Positions 46,539 through 55,692 of a stretch of DNA of 64,000 nucleotides are shown here, piece after piece. The DNA is taken from NCBI RefSeq assembly GCF_010994755.1, contig NZ_WHSB02000019.1, positions 1 to 64,000 on the forward strand, read 5' to 3'. The notes under the pieces were generated by a model. The model was not told the origin of the DNA, did no database searches, and saw only the letters and a list, made by a program, of their open reading frames with translations. Source of the DNA: Shinella lacus (GTDB lineage: Bacteria > Pseudomonadota > Alphaproteobacteria > Rhizobiales > Rhizobiaceae). The position numbers were made by a program, and so were the translations under genes. How positions within the stretch are numbered: the stretch's first letter is position 1; each line of letters begins with the position of its first letter.

Positions 46539-47977
46539 TGAGACGGAACAGAAAAGTCAAAATCCTCGCGACGCTCGGACCTGCTTCGTCCGACGAGCAG
46601 ATGATCCAGAAGCTGCATGAGGCGGGAGCCGACCTGTTCCGCATCAATATGAGCCATGCCAGCCATGACGTGATGCGCACGCTGATCAGCCGCATCCGCG
46701 CCGTCGAAGCCCGTTGCGGCCGCCCGATCGGCATCCTCGCCGACCTGCAGGGTCCCAAGCTGCGCGTCGGAAAGTTTGCCAACGGCTCGGAAGAGCTGAA
46801 GCCCGGCCAGACCTTCACGCTCGACAACAAGGACGTGCCCGGCGACAACGCACGCGTCTTCCTGCCGCATCCGGAAATCCTCGAATCGGTCAAGGCCGGC
46901 GACCGCCTGCTGATCGATGACGGCAAACTGCATCTGCGCGCCGAATCCGCCGACGGCAAGGCGATCGTCTGCACCGTCGTTTCCGGCACTAAGATCTCCG
47001 ACCGCAAGGGCGTCAGCCTGCCCGACACGCTGCTCGCCGTCGGCGTGCTGACCGAGAAGGACCGTGTCGACCTCGATGCCGTGCTCGCGACCGGCAGCGT
47101 CGACTGGGTGGCCCTTTCCTTCGTCCAGCGCCCCGAGGATCTGGCCGAAGTGCGCAAGATCGCGCGCGGCCGCGTCGGCATCATGTCGAAGATCGAAAAG
47201 CCCCAGGCGATCGAACGCATCGAGGAGATCATCGAGCTTTCCGACGCCCTCATGGTGGCGCGCGGCGACCTCGGCGTGGAAATGCCGCTGGAAGCCGTTC
47301 CGGGCATCCAGAAGCAGCTCATCCGCGCCTGCCGCCGCCAGGGCAAGCCGGTCGTCGTCGCCACACAGATGCTGGAATCGATGATTTCCGCTCCGGTGCC
47401 GACGCGCGCCGAAGTCTCCGACGTCGCGACCGCTGTCTTCGAAGGTGCCGACGCCATCATGCTGTCGGCCGAGTCCGCCTCCGGCGCCTATCCGGTCGAG
47501 GCCGTCTCCACCATGGCGTCCATCGCCAGCACGGTCGAACGCGACCCGCACTATCCGGGCATCATCTATGCCCAGCGCTCCACGCCGGAAGCGACCGGTG
47601 CGGATGCCATCTCGCTTGCTGCCCGCCAGATCGCCGAGACGCTGAAGCTGTCGGCCATCGTCTGTTACACCTCGTCGGGCACAACGGGCCTGCGCGCCGC
47701 GCGCGAGCGGCCGGAAGTGCCGGTTCTGGCGCTGTCGCCGGTCATCGAGACGGCGCGCCGCCTCTCGGTCGTCTGGGGCCTGCACTGCGTCGTCACGGGT
47801 GACGCGGAAGACCTCGACGACATGGTCAACCGCGCCTGCCGCATCGTCGTGACCGAAGAGTTCGGCAAGCCGGGCGACCGCATCATCATCTCCGCCGGCG
47901 TGCCGCTGCGCACCCCGGGCGCGACCAACATGCTGCGCATCGCCTATATCGGCGCGGACGGCGTCAGCGGCGTCTGA
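46538..47977 (+). CDS. pyk: Pyruvate kinase
   Basis: A 479-aa enzyme. Visible are KILATLGPASSDEQM, FRINMSHASH, ILADLQGPKLRVG, the catalytic Lys block MSKIEKPQAIERI, VARGDLGVEMPLEAVPGIQKQLI and the C-terminal allosteric domain. It converts PEP and ADP to pyruvate and ATP. Translationally coupled to the DUF1036 gene. A dispersed repeat follows its stop codon. Confidence 0.96.
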   Translation: MRRNRKVKILATLGPASSDEQMIQKLHEAGADLFRINMSHASHDVMRTLISRIRAVEARCGRPIGILADLQGPKLRVGKFANGSEELKPGQTFTLDNKDVPGDNARVFLPHPEILESVKAGDRLLIDDGKLHLRAESADGKAIVCTVVSGTKISDRKGVSLPDTLLAVGVLTEKDRVDLDAVLATGSVDWVALSFVQRPEDLAEVRKIARGRVGIMSKIEKPQAIERIEEIIELSDALMVARGDLGVEMPLEAVPGIQKQLIRACRRQGKPVVVATQMLESMISAPVPTRAEVSDVATAVFEGADAIMLSAESASGAYPVEAVSTMASIASTVERDPHYPGIIYAQRSTPEATGADAISLAARQIAETLKLSAIVCYTSSGTTGLRAARERPEVPVLALSPVIETARRLSVVWGLHCVVTGDAEDLDDMVNRACRIVVTEEFGKPGDRIIISAGVPLRTPGATNMLRIAYIGADGVSGV

Positions 47978-47992
47978 TCCGGGCTCTTCTGT

Positions 47993-48041
47993 CTACGCAA
48001 TTCCGGACGGAAAACCGCTCCACACTTTTCCTGGAATTGCT
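47993..48041. repeat. Rhizobial dispersed repeat between pyk and a hydrolase gene
   Basis: CTACGCAATTCCGG...AACCGCT...ACACTTTTCCTGGAATTGC: outer arms GCAATTCC and GGAATTGC enclose a conserved core. I recognise this as a very common intergenic element of Rhizobium/Agrobacterium genomes. Its right edge abuts the stop codon of the convergent hydrolase gene. Confidence 0.75.
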
Positions 48042-49049
48042 TTACTCCTGATGATCCTTTGCAAGGCGGGCTTCGGCCCGCCTTGCTGATTCTTGCAGGT
48101 CGCGGTCGCTACCGGCGATCTTTTCCAGCGCCTCGATGGCGAGGTCTGTGACCACATAATCCGGCTTGTGGCCGAGGTTGCGGATCCAGACGAGCTCCGA
48201 CCCCGCGATGTCGCGCGCCAGCCCGCGCGAGTGGATTTCCTCATAGACGACGCCGTCCGTATCGCCGGTGACGATGACCGTCGGCGTGCGGATCTCGGTG
48301 TAACGCGGCTGCACGCCACGGACGTATTCCAAGAGATTGGCGACGTCGGTGGCGTTGTTGCGGAAGGCGGCGGGGCGCAGCACCAGGGCCGGGGCAGTCG
48401 CCTCCATGTAGTCGTCCGGGCGGGCATTCGGGGCGAAGACGAAGCGCGTGCCGCTGTCGATGCGCGACAGGCCGGCGGGCAGCGCGACGAGGCGGGTGAA
48501 GAGCCAGCCGGCGACCGGCATCTTCGCAAGATCATAGTACCAGTCGACGCCGCCGGGCCAGGGATGGGTCGCAGGCGCGAGGAAGAGCAGGCCAGCCGTC
48601 TTCTCCGGATGCTCCAGCGCGAAACTTGCCGCGATGGCGCCGCCGAAGGAATGGCCGACGATGATCGCCTTGGCGATGCCGCGTTTTTCCATCAGCCGGG
48701 CGATGGCATGGGCCTGGCCGTCCGGCCAGGCATTTTCCGGCCCGCCGCGCTCTGAATAGCCGTGGCCCGGTCGGTCGAGGAAGAGCAGGTCGGCACGGCC
48801 CTCCAGCTTTGCCCGGAAGGCATGCATCTGGTCGCGCAGGTTGCCGCTGGCGCCATGGATGAAGACGATCGGCGGCAGGTTGGCCTTGTCGCCGGCGGGC
48901 ACGAAGACGCTGTTCAGCCGCAGGCCGCCGACATCGATAAGTTCACCGACATTGGGAAATTGCCGCTCGATCGCCCGCGCCTTCCACGCCGTGAAGGCAT
49001 AGAGGGCGAACGCGAGGACGACGGGAGCGGTGAGGATGGCAAGCAGCAT
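48042..49049 (-). CDS. Membrane-anchored alpha/beta hydrolase
   Basis: A 335-aa alpha/beta hydrolase with an N-terminal hydrophobic anchor (LLAILTAPVVLAFALYAF). The oxyanion block is VFIHGASGN, the nucleophile Ser is in VGHSFGGAIA, the acid is probably Asp in VTGDTDGVV and the His is in NLGHKPDYV. The LFLDRPGHGYSERG block is typical of epoxide hydrolase/haloperoxidase relatives. Substrate unknown. The ATG at 49049 is used; a TTG at 49070 is possible and neither has a clear ribosome-binding site. Confidence 0.85.
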   Translation of the reverse strand: MLLAILTAPVVLAFALYAFTAWKARAIERQFPNVGELIDVGGLRLNSVFVPAGDKANLPPIVFIHGASGNLRDQMHAFRAKLEGRADLLFLDRPGHGYSERGGPENAWPDGQAHAIARLMEKRGIAKAIIVGHSFGGAIAASFALEHPEKTAGLLFLAPATHPWPGGVDWYYDLAKMPVAGWLFTRLVALPAGLSRIDSGTRFVFAPNARPDDYMEATAPALVLRPAAFRNNATDVANLLEYVRGVQPRYTEIRTPTVIVTGDTDGVVYEEIHSRGLARDIAGSELVWIRNLGHKPDYVVTDLAIEALEKIAGSDRDLQESARRAEARLAKDHQE

Positions 49050-49156
49050 GAGGCGGAAAGGGGAGGGCAAGGAAGGGTCCGGTTTTCCTGTCAGATAGCC
49101 GATCTACGCAACCGGCGCCATGCCGGTTCACTTGCCGGGATTTTCACTTGCCAGGG

Positions 49157-49774
49157 TTATGTGCGCTGGCCGGTCAGCTTTTCCGCCAGATCGCCCATTT
49201 CCTTCTGTGCCTGCCGCTCGGTTGGGTAGACCTCCAGGAAACGTTCCCAGGCCTTCATCGCCATCTCGTCGCGCCCGGTCTGGGCCATGATCGCGGCCAT
49301 GCCGGCGAGCGCGCCGAAATGCCGGGGCTCGATGGCGAGCACGCGGTTTATGTCGGACATCGACTTGCGGTAGTTGCCGAGCTTGAAATGCAGCGTCGCG
49401 CGGCGGTTCCAGCCCTCGACATAGTCCGGCTTCAAGCGAATCGCTTCATCAAGGAAATCGAACGCGGCGGCGTTCTTTTCCTCGGAGATGGCCTTGTCGG
49501 CCCATTGGATGAGGAGGTTGATGCTGGCGCTGCCGGAATCCTGCCATTCCCGGCGGATCTGGTCGGCGATGCCGCGCGCGGCATCGGGATTTCCCTCATG
49601 TTTCAACTCGTCGAAGAGTTTTTCGAGCCGCTGGGCGTGCGTGGTGAAAGCACCGGAGGCGGCGCCGGTGGAGGCCTTGTCCACCGTCTGCGCAAGCGCG
49701 ACGGTCGGGGGCAAGCCGGCAAGGGCGAGGGAAAGGCAGACTGTGGAAAGCATGAAAAAGCGCATGGCGGTCAT
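49157..49774 (-). CDS. Exported TPR-repeat protein
   Basis: A 205-aa protein with a signal peptide (ending ALAQ near residue 29) and about three TPR units between residues 75 and 190 (AFDFLDEAIRLKPDYVEGWNRRATLHFKLGNYRKSMSDINRVLAIEPRHFGAL). It is a probable periplasmic interaction scaffold. Conserved in Rhizobiales; partner unknown. A second methionine, three codons in, could also start the protein. Confidence 0.85.
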   Translation of the reverse strand: MTAMRFFMLSTVCLSLALAGLPPTVALAQTVDKASTGAASGAFTTHAQRLEKLFDELKHEGNPDAARGIADQIRREWQDSGSASINLLIQWADKAISEEKNAAAFDFLDEAIRLKPDYVEGWNRRATLHFKLGNYRKSMSDINRVLAIEPRHFGALAGMAAIMAQTGRDEMAMKAWERFLEVYPTERQAQKEMGDLAEKLTGQRT

Positions 49775-49849
49775 GGTAGACCGCCATCGCCGAACTTCAA
49801 ATCAATATTTCTCGATCATCACACCCAAAGGGTGGCGACCGACGCCGTA

Positions 49850-49975
49850 TCAGCCCTGACGAGCCTTGAAGCGCGGGTTCTGCTTGTTGATGATGTAGAT
49901 GCGGCCCTTACGGCGAACAAGGCGGTTTTCGCGGTGGCGAGCCTTGAGCGACTTGAGCGAATTCTTGATCTTCAT
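49850..49975 (-). CDS. rpmJ: Ribosomal protein bL36 (cysteine-free type)
   Basis: A 41-aa basic protein: [19 protein letters not shown], then [21 protein letters not shown]. This is the alphaproteobacterial long form of bL36 which lacks the C-x2-C-x12-C-x4-H zinc ligands of the classical form. It is a component of the large ribosomal subunit. The gene is monocistronic, between a TPR gene and purK. Confidence 0.95.
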   Translation of the reverse strand: MKIKNSLKSLKARHRENRLVRRKGRIYIINKQNPRFKARQG

Positions 49976-50028
49976 TTTTCTGATCCGCGTATTGCAGGGC
50001 GACACGAGTTCGCCGGATTTCTTCAATC

Positions 50029-50052
50029 AAAAACGCGCCGTTTCGGGCGCGC
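50029..50052 (-). terminator. Terminator of the purE-purK operon
   Basis: On the minus strand GCGCC/GGCGC (extended by GC) with a CGAAAC loop runs into five T residues, about 85 bases after the purK stop codon. Confidence 0.75.
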
Positions 50053-50133
50053 TTTCGGGTTGGCAGGCATGTACCCCGTCACATTTCCGCTGTCAACCAT
50101 CGAGGCCGGTTTTCCAACCGCTGCGTCGGCATT

Positions 50134-51192
50134 TCAGTCGAGAATCTGCGTGATATGCCCCATCTTGCGGCCGGGACGCGCTTCCGTCTTGCCGTAGAGA
50201 TGCACGAGAACGCCCGGCCGCGCGAGCCAGGCGGGAACGTCGTTGATGTCGTCGCCGATGAGATTCTGCATCACGCAATCCGAATGGCGGCGTGGATCGC
50301 CGAGCACATGGCCGGCCACGGCGCGGATATGCTGCTCGAACTGCGAGACGATGCAGGCTGCCTCCGTCCAGTGACCGGAATTGTGCACGCGCGGCGCGAT
50401 TTCGTTGGCGACGAGCCCGCCATCCTGCAGCACGAAGAACTCGACGCCGATGACGCCGACATAGCCGAGCTGGTCGAGTATGGCGCGCGCGGCCTTGCGG
50501 GCCTGGTCGGCCGTCGCCTCATTAACGCCGGCGGGCAGGATGGAGGTGTGCAGGATGCCGTTCAGGTGGACGTTTTCCGCCGGATCGTAGCAGGCGATGG
50601 TGCCATCGCGGTCGCGCGCGGCGATGATCGAGATTTCCCGCTCGAAGGGCACGAGGCTTTCGAGGATCAGCGGCACGCCGCCGAGCGCCTCGAACGTGCC
50701 CTCGCGGCTTTCGGCCGGCGAGCGGAACATGCGCTGGCCCTTGCCGTCGTAACCGAGCCGGCGGGTTTTCAGCACGCCGACGCCGCCGAAGCGGTCGAGG
50801 GCGGCTTCCAGGTCTGCCTGGCTGTCGACGGCGGCGAAATCGGCGGTGACGATGCCGCAATCGCGGATGAAGGTTTTTTCGACGAGCCGGTCCTGCGAGA
50901 CTTCCAGCGCGCGCGGCGGCGGATAGACCGGCACGGTCTTCGCCAGCGCCTCGGCGGCGGAGACGGGCACGTTCTCGAATTCGTAGGTCACGACGTCGGA
51001 GACCCGGGCGAGCTCGGCAAGCGCGTCCGGGTCGTCGTAGGCCGCGACGATCTGGGCGTTGGCGACCTGTGCTGCCGGACAATCGGCCTGCGGTTCGAGG
51101 ATGACGGTGCGCAGGTTGAGGCGCGCGGCGGCCATGGCGAGCATGCGGCCGAGCTGGCCGCCGCCGATGATGCCGATCGTGCGAACGCTCAT
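50134..51192 (-). CDS. purK: N5-carboxyaminoimidazole ribonucleotide synthase
   Basis: A 352-aa ATP-grasp enzyme: [17 protein letters not shown] at the N-terminus, [12 protein letters not shown] (ATP-binding loop), [13 protein letters not shown] and [16 protein letters not shown]. It makes N5-CAIR from AIR, ATP and bicarbonate in purine synthesis. The ATG at 51192 overlaps the purE stop by 4 bases. Confidence 0.96.
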   Translation of the reverse strand: MSVRTIGIIGGGQLGRMLAMAAARLNLRTVILEPQADCPAAQVANAQIVAAYDDPDALAELARVSDVVTYEFENVPVSAAEALAKTVPVYPPPRALEVSQDRLVEKTFIRDCGIVTADFAAVDSQADLEAALDRFGGVGVLKTRRLGYDGKGQRMFRSPAESREGTFEALGGVPLILESLVPFEREISIIAARDRDGTIACYDPAENVHLNGILHTSILPAGVNEATADQARKAARAILDQLGYVGVIGVEFFVLQDGGLVANEIAPRVHNSGHWTEAACIVSQFEQHIRAVAGHVLGDPRRHSDCVMQNLIGDDINDVPAWLARPGVLVHLYGKTEARPGRKMGHITQILD

Positions 51193-51692
51193 AGCGGGCC
51201 GTCCACGGGATATTCGGCAACCGCGTTCGACTGGTTCTCGCGCCATTCGTCGAGCCGGTGGGCGAGTTCGGGATCGCTCAGCGCCAGCACGGCGGCGGCG
51301 AGCAGCGCGGCATTGACCGCGCCCGCCTTGCCGATCGCGAGCGTCCCGACCGGAATGCCGGCCGGCATCTGCACGATGGAGAGCAGGCTATCCTGACCGG
51401 AGAGCGCCTTGGACTGGACCGGCACGCCGAAGACCGGCAGCGGCGTCATCGCCGCCGCCATGCCGGGCAGGTGCGCCGCACCGCCGGCGCCGGCGATGAT
51501 GATCTTGAAGCCTTCCGCCTTCGCGCCCCGCGCAAAACTGTAGAGCCGGTCCGGCGTGCGGTGCGCCGAAATGATGCGTGCCTCGTAATCGACGCCAAGT
51601 GCGTCGAGCGTATCGGCGGCATTCTTCATCGTTTCCCAGTCGGACTGGCTTCCCATTATGATGGCGACGGGGGGCGTTTCTGTGGTGTCCAA
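51189..51692 (-). CDS. purE: N5-carboxyaminoimidazole ribonucleotide mutase
   Basis: A 167-aa class I Pur[41 protein letters not shown] and [17 protein letters not shown]. It converts N5-CAIR to CAIR, directly downstream of the PurK reaction. The start appears to be TTG (51692), giving the normal N-terminus; the gene follows the DUF465 gene by 21 bases and overlaps purK, so DUF465-purE-purK form an operon. Confidence 0.95.
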   Translation of the reverse strand: MDTTETPPVAIIMGSQSDWETMKNAADTLDALGVDYEARIISAHRTPDRLYSFARGAKAEGFKIIIAGAGGAAHLPGMAAAMTPLPVFGVPVQSKALSGQDSLLSIVQMPAGIPVGTLAIGKAGAVNAALLAAAVLALSDPELAHRLDEWRENQSNAVAEYPVDGPL

Positions 51693-51713
51693 GGCTTCTC
51701 GTCCGGTTTTTTA

Positions 51714-51917
51714 TCAGGCGATGATGTCGGGGATGATCAGGTCTTCAATCTTGGAAATCTTGTCCTTGATGACCAGTTTCTTCTTCTTCATGCGCTGGAT
51801 TCTGAGGGCTTCGCAGCCGATCTGGATCATGGCGTTGATCGCGGCATCATAGTCTTCGTGTTCTTGCCTCAGCCGTGCAACGGCAAGCCGCAATTCAGCC
51901 TGGTCCTGGTCTGGCAT
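51714..51917 (-). CDS. DUF465 (YdcH-like) small protein
   Basis: A 67-aa protein: AELRLAVARLRQEHEDYDAAINAMIQIGCEALRIQRMKKKKLVIKDKISKIED. The basic KKKKL..KD core and coiled coil define DUF465/YdcH. A longer frame reaching 52214 is excluded because only this part has similarity. First gene of the purEK operon and divergent from a second DUF465 gene 216 bases away. Function unknown. Confidence 0.88.
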   Translation of the reverse strand: MPDQDQAELRLAVARLRQEHEDYDAAINAMIQIGCEALRIQRMKKKKLVIKDKISKIEDLIIPDIIA

Positions 51918-52133
51918 GCTATTCGTTCCCCGTCGTCGGAGGCGCGGCTGACCCGCGTCCCCCAGCCTGTATGAAGGCTGCTCGTACCACGAAACCCCTG
52001 GTAACGGGAAGTTATCCCTCGCCACGTTTTCGCCTTCGACAAATGAAAAATGACATGGCACACTGAAACTGTTGCAACCTGGACCACCCGGCGTGCGAAT
52101 GACCGGGTGCAAGCAAAAGGAAGGAACTGTCAC

Positions 52134-52307
52134 ATGACGATTGAGGCTCATCTGGCCACGCTCGAAAAGAAGCACTTCGCTCTGGAAGAGGAGTTGCATG
52201 AAGCGATGAACCAACCTTCTTCTGAAGATCGTACGATCGCCGACATCAAGCGTCGCAAGCTGCGCATCAAGGATGAGATCGAGCGTCTTCGCTCCTCAAC
52301 TCACTGA
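52134..52307 (+). CDS. DUF465 (YdcH-like) small protein, second copy
   Basis: A 57-aa protein: EAHLATLEKKHFALEEELHEAMNQPSSEDRTIADIKRRKLRIKDEIERL. It has the DUF465 signature (LxxKHxxLExEL...KRRKLxIKDEI). ATG 52134 follows AAGGAA. It is divergent from the other DUF465 gene. Both are predicted to be short coiled-coil proteins of unknown function. Confidence 0.88.
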   Translation: MTIEAHLATLEKKHFALEEELHEAMNQPSSEDRTIADIKRRKLRIKDEIERLRSSTH

Positions 52308-52486
52308 AAGACAGGGATTTTTCCAAAGTTACAGATGGAGTGACGGTCGCGAAACAGTTGGTCTGAATGGGAGGACCAGGGTAGGAGCCCAATTCGCGAA
52401 ACTGCCTCCGGTAAACGTAATCATAGACAAGCAGGCGCCCTGGCCGTCGATCGACGCGCCGGGGCGTTCTGTTTTGGAACAGATGT

Positions 52487-52747
52487 TCAGGACCAGAACT
52501 GGTCGAGCCAGAGATTGAGCTTGTCGAAGCCCTTGGCGTTGATCGCGTAGATGCGCCTGGTGCCCTCGGATTTGACGCTGACGAGATTGCAGTCGAGCAG
52601 GGCCTTCAGGTGTTGCGAGACCGCCGGGCGGCTGATCGGCAGGCCCTCGGAGAGCTCGTTGACCGTGCGGGGCGCGCGGCGCAGCTCCTCCAGCAGGAAC
52701 CTGCGGTTGGGATCGGCAATCGCAGAGAAGGGGTCCGGGTGCGCCAT
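52487..52747 (-). CDS. ArsR-family transcriptional regulator
   Basis: An 86-aa winged helix-turn-helix protein: FSAIADPNRRFLLEELRRAPRTVNELSEGLPISRPAVSQHLKALLDCNLVSVKSEGTRRIYAI. The recognition helix is SRPAVSQHLKAL. The ArsR metal-binding ELCVCDL motif is absent, so it belongs to the non-metal, SmtB-unlike group seen with AHSA1/START proteins. It lies 72 bases downstream of the TauE exporter gene and could share its transcript. Confidence 0.9.
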   Translation of the reverse strand: MAHPDPFSAIADPNRRFLLEELRRAPRTVNELSEGLPISRPAVSQHLKALLDCNLVSVKSEGTRRIYAINAKGFDKLNLWLDQFWS

Positions 52748-52819
52748 GGCCGAAAGCTATGGCAAAGCAGCATGTGCGGCAAGCTTTTTGTGCGCTGCGA
52801 AGAGCCTGATTTTCGGGCC

Positions 52820-53590
52820 TCAGAGAATGGCCACGATGCCGTCATAGACGAGCTTCAGGCCGGCGATGAAGGCCATGGCATACATGAAGGGATAGAAGAC
52901 ATCCGGCTTCATGCGCTTGACGGCGAAACCGCCGAGCGCCGTCGTCGCGATCGCCAGCGGCACGAGCGTCGCCGAGATCGTCAGGTTCGTCGTGTCGAGC
53001 TGGCCGAGCGCGAAATAGGGGCCGAGCTTGATGAAATTGATGATCGCGAAGAAGCGCACGGCCGCACCTGTATAGTCGCGCGGCGGCAGCTTCAGCGGCA
53101 GGCCGTAGACCTGGAAGGGTGCTCCGCCCGAATGGGCGACGAAGCTGCCATAACCGGCGAGCGTGCCGAAGAAGGCGGCGGGCACGACGCGGTGCGGTTT
53201 CGGCTGGACGACATAGCCTTGGCGCGCGCGGTAGCTGTTGTAGAAGTAGCGGATCGCGAAGAGCACGGTGATGACGCCGATGATGAGGCGCAGCGCATCG
53301 CGCGGCACATAGGCCGACGTCGCCCAGCCGATCGCCACGCCGACAAGGGCGCCGGGCAGCAGCATCTTCAGGAGCGTGCGGTCGTTGTGGTCGCGCCAGA
53401 TCCACAGCGAGACGACATCCATGACGACGAGGATCGGCAGAAGGATGACGGCGGCCTGCACCGGCGGAACGGCCATGGCGAGGATCGGCACGCCCATCAG
53501 CGCCAGCGCCTCGCCCATGCCGCCCTTCGTCATGCCGACGAGGATGACGGCGGGTATGGCGGCGTAGTAGATTGAGGGGTCGATGGACAT
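52820..53590 (-). CDS. TauE/SafE-family sulfite/anion exporter
   Basis: A 256-aa membrane protein with about eight hydrophobic segments and the two TauE/SafE half-repeats (GMTKGGMGEALALMGVPILAMAVPP and FGTLAGYGSFVAHSGGAPFQVYGLPLKL). Members export sulfite, sulfoacetate or related organosulfur anions. Substrate cannot be set from context; an ArsR regulator lies downstream and a divergent thiE-like gene upstream. Confidence 0.9.
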   Translation of the reverse strand: MSIDPSIYYAAIPAVILVGMTKGGMGEALALMGVPILAMAVPPVQAAVILLPILVVMDVVSLWIWRDHNDRTLLKMLLPGALVGVAIGWATSAYVPRDALRLIIGVITVLFAIRYFYNSYRARQGYVVQPKPHRVVPAAFFGTLAGYGSFVAHSGGAPFQVYGLPLKLPPRDYTGAAVRFFAIINFIKLGPYFALGQLDTTNLTISATLVPLAIATTALGGFAVKRMKPDVFYPFMYAMAFIAGLKLVYDGIVAIL

Positions 53591-53709
53591 GGTGGGCGAT
53601 TGATCCTGTTGGTTCTTCCGTCTATCCGCTTTGATCTGTTATGACGAGCCCCGAAGGCCGTGACCGGCCCCAGAAATCAACGGCTGAAATTCAAGGAAGT
53701 GCAACATCC

Positions 53710-54363
53710 ATGTCTGACGTCGAATCCCGCTGCCGCCTGGTGCTGATCCTTCCCGAGGGCGAGGACCTGTCCGCGCGCGCCGCGATGCTGGAGGGCGCGC
53801 TGAAGGGTGGCGACGTCGCCTCGGTGATCCTGCCGCAATATGGGCTCGACGACGGACAGTTCCAGAAACATGCCGAGGCGCTGGTGGCGATCGTCCAGCA
53901 GGCGGGCGCGGCAGCGCTCGTCGCCGGCGACACGCGCGTGGCCGGCCGGGTGAAGGCCGACGGCATCCATGTGACGGGCGGCGCGCAGGAGCTGGGCGAA
54001 ACCATCGAAAAATTCACGCCGCAGTTCATCGTCGGCGGTGGCAATGCGACCGATCGGCACAAGGCGCTGGAGATCGGCGAGGTGCAGCCGGACTATATCT
54101 TCTTCGGCAAGATCGGCGGCGACATCAAGCCGGAGGCGCATCCCAAGAACGTGGCGCTCGCCGAATGGTGGGCGTCCATGATCGAGATCCCCTGCATCGT
54201 GCTCGGCGGTGCCGATCCGCAATCGGCGCTGGCTGTCGCCGAGGCCGGGGCGGAGTTCGTGGCGCTCGACAAGGCGGTTTTTGCCGACCCCGCGCAGGCG
54301 CCGCATGTGGTGGCCGCGGTCAACGCGTTGCTTGACGAAAAAGCGCCACGGTTTGGGCAATAG
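53710..54363 (+). CDS. Thiamine phosphate synthase-like (ThiE/TenI fold) protein
   Basis: A 217-aa TIM-barrel protein of the ThiE/TenI family: VAGDTRVAGRVKADGIHVTGGAQELGE, VGGGNATDRHKALEIGEVQPDYIFFGKIGGDIKPEAHPKN and PCIVLGGADPQSALAVAEAGAEFVALDKAVF. The substrate loop differs from canonical ThiE (no GPVFxTxTK), so it may not make thiamine phosphate. The ATG at 53710 has AAGGAAG upstream. It is followed after 8 bases by the Sel1 gene, probably as one transcript. Confidence 0.82.
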   Translation: MSDVESRCRLVLILPEGEDLSARAAMLEGALKGGDVASVILPQYGLDDGQFQKHAEALVAIVQQAGAAALVAGDTRVAGRVKADGIHVTGGAQELGETIEKFTPQFIVGGGNATDRHKALEIGEVQPDYIFFGKIGGDIKPEAHPKNVALAEWWASMIEIPCIVLGGADPQSALAVAEAGAEFVALDKAVFADPAQAPHVVAAVNALLDEKAPRFGQ

Positions 54364-54371
54364 TAGACACC

Positions 54372-55511
54372 ATGATCAGGGTCCTCTTCTTGCAAGCTTG
54401 CCGTATCGCGCCGGTGGCGTTCCTCGCCACGGGCGTTTTCGTGGCCGCGCCCGCTTGGGCGCAGACGGCCAAGAAAGGCCCGTCCGTCACCGCCGGCGAT
54501 AACGGAACGATGCCGAAGAAGGACACCGTGGTGGAGACCGCACCGGCCTCCGCGGAAGACACCCCCGTCAAGACGGAGGAGGACAAGCCCGCCGACGGCC
54601 CGTCGACCGGCCTCTCCGTGCTCGATCGCATGGGCGCGGACCTGCCGGCGCTGCCGGCGGAAAAACCTTTCACCGGCAAGATCGACGAGGCGTTCGGCGC
54701 CTTCCAGCGCGGCCGTTACCTGACGGCGATGGAACTTGCCCTGCCGCGCGCCCAGCTCGGCGACCCGGCGGCGCAGACGCTGGTGGCGGAAATCCTCGAC
54801 CGCGGCCTCGGCGTCAAGCGCAACCGCGAACAGGCGATGTTCTGGTACGAGCAGTCGGCCAATGGCGGCGACCCGACCGGCATGTTCAAATATGCGATCC
54901 TGCTGATGGAGCGCTCCCGCTCCAAGGAGGATCGCGCCAAGGCCGACGAATTGATGAAGAAATCGGCCGATCTCGGCAATGCCTCGGCGCAGTTCAACTA
55001 CGGGCAGGTGCTGGTGGCCGATTCCCCCGGCGACAAGGGCCTTGCGGCCGCACTGCCCTATTATGAGAAATCCGCGGAACAGGGCATTGCGGACGCGCAA
55101 TATGCCGTCTCGCAGATCTACCTCAACCTGAAGGGCTTGCCGGAGGAAAAGACGAAGCGCGCGCGCGAATGGCTGCTGCGCGCCGCCCGCGCCGGCTACG
55201 ACACCGCCCAGCTCGATCTCGGCATCTGGCTGGTGAACGGCACGGGCGGCGAACGCGACTACGATGCCGGCTTCAAATGGCTGAAGCGCGCGGCCGATGG
55301 CGGCAATCCGGTCGCCCAGAGCAAGCTCGCCCAGCTCTATATCCATGCGCTCGGAACGAAGCCCGACCCGATCCAGGCGGCCAAGTGGTTCGTGTTGGCG
55401 CGCCGCGCCGGGCTCAATGACCCCTTGCTCGAAGATTTCTATCTCGGCCTCAACGACGACCAGCAGAAGGCGGCGGTCGACGCCGCAAACAAGTACCGCT
55501 CGGGCTCCTGA
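54372..55511 (+). CDS. Exported Sel1-like repeat protein
   Basis: A 379-aa protein with a signal peptide (ending PAWAQ near residue 31). A Lys/Glu/Asp/Pro-rich linker at about 35-85 is followed by six or so Sel1 repeats from about residue 110 to 360 (AEILDRGLGVKRNREQAMFWYEQSANGGDPTGMFKYA; KWLKRAADGGNPVAQSKLAQLYIHALG). Sel1 proteins are periplasmic interaction platforms; in rhizobia related proteins (for example ExoR) tune envelope signalling. No specific partner is evident. Confidence 0.88.
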   Translation: MIRVLFLQACRIAPVAFLATGVFVAAPAWAQTAKKGPSVTAGDNGTMPKKDTVVETAPASAEDTPVKTEEDKPADGPSTGLSVLDRMGADLPALPAEKPFTGKIDEAFGAFQRGRYLTAMELALPRAQLGDPAAQTLVAEILDRGLGVKRNREQAMFWYEQSANGGDPTGMFKYAILLMERSRSKEDRAKADELMKKSADLGNASAQFNYGQVLVADSPGDKGLAAALPYYEKSAEQGIADAQYAVSQIYLNLKGLPEEKTKRAREWLLRAARAGYDTAQLDLGIWLVNGTGGERDYDAGFKWLKRAADGGNPVAQSKLAQLYIHALGTKPDPIQAAKWFVLARRAGLNDPLLEDFYLGLNDDQQKAAVDAANKYRSGS

Positions 55512-55692
55512 AGCCTCCCGCATTTACCCTGTTGCGCGATTGCATACCCTGCATTGCAGCGGATGCAGGGGCTGAAGGCTTGAAACTTCGGGGGATTTGT
55601 GGTCTTGAGGCGCCATATTCCGGTCCTGGCGCGTTTTCGCGCCGCGGCTTGCCGTTCCGAAGCGCCGGACATTCCCGAAGGATTTTTGTTAC

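Noticed and set aside
52308..52486. Possible small RNA between the DUF465 and ArsR genes
   Set aside because: No stable hairpin followed by a T tract and no promoter pattern could be seen.
55547..55570. CCCTGCA/TGCAGGG inverted repeat as terminator of the Sel1 gene
   Set aside because: There is no T tract and the 10-base loop makes it weak; not listed as a feature.
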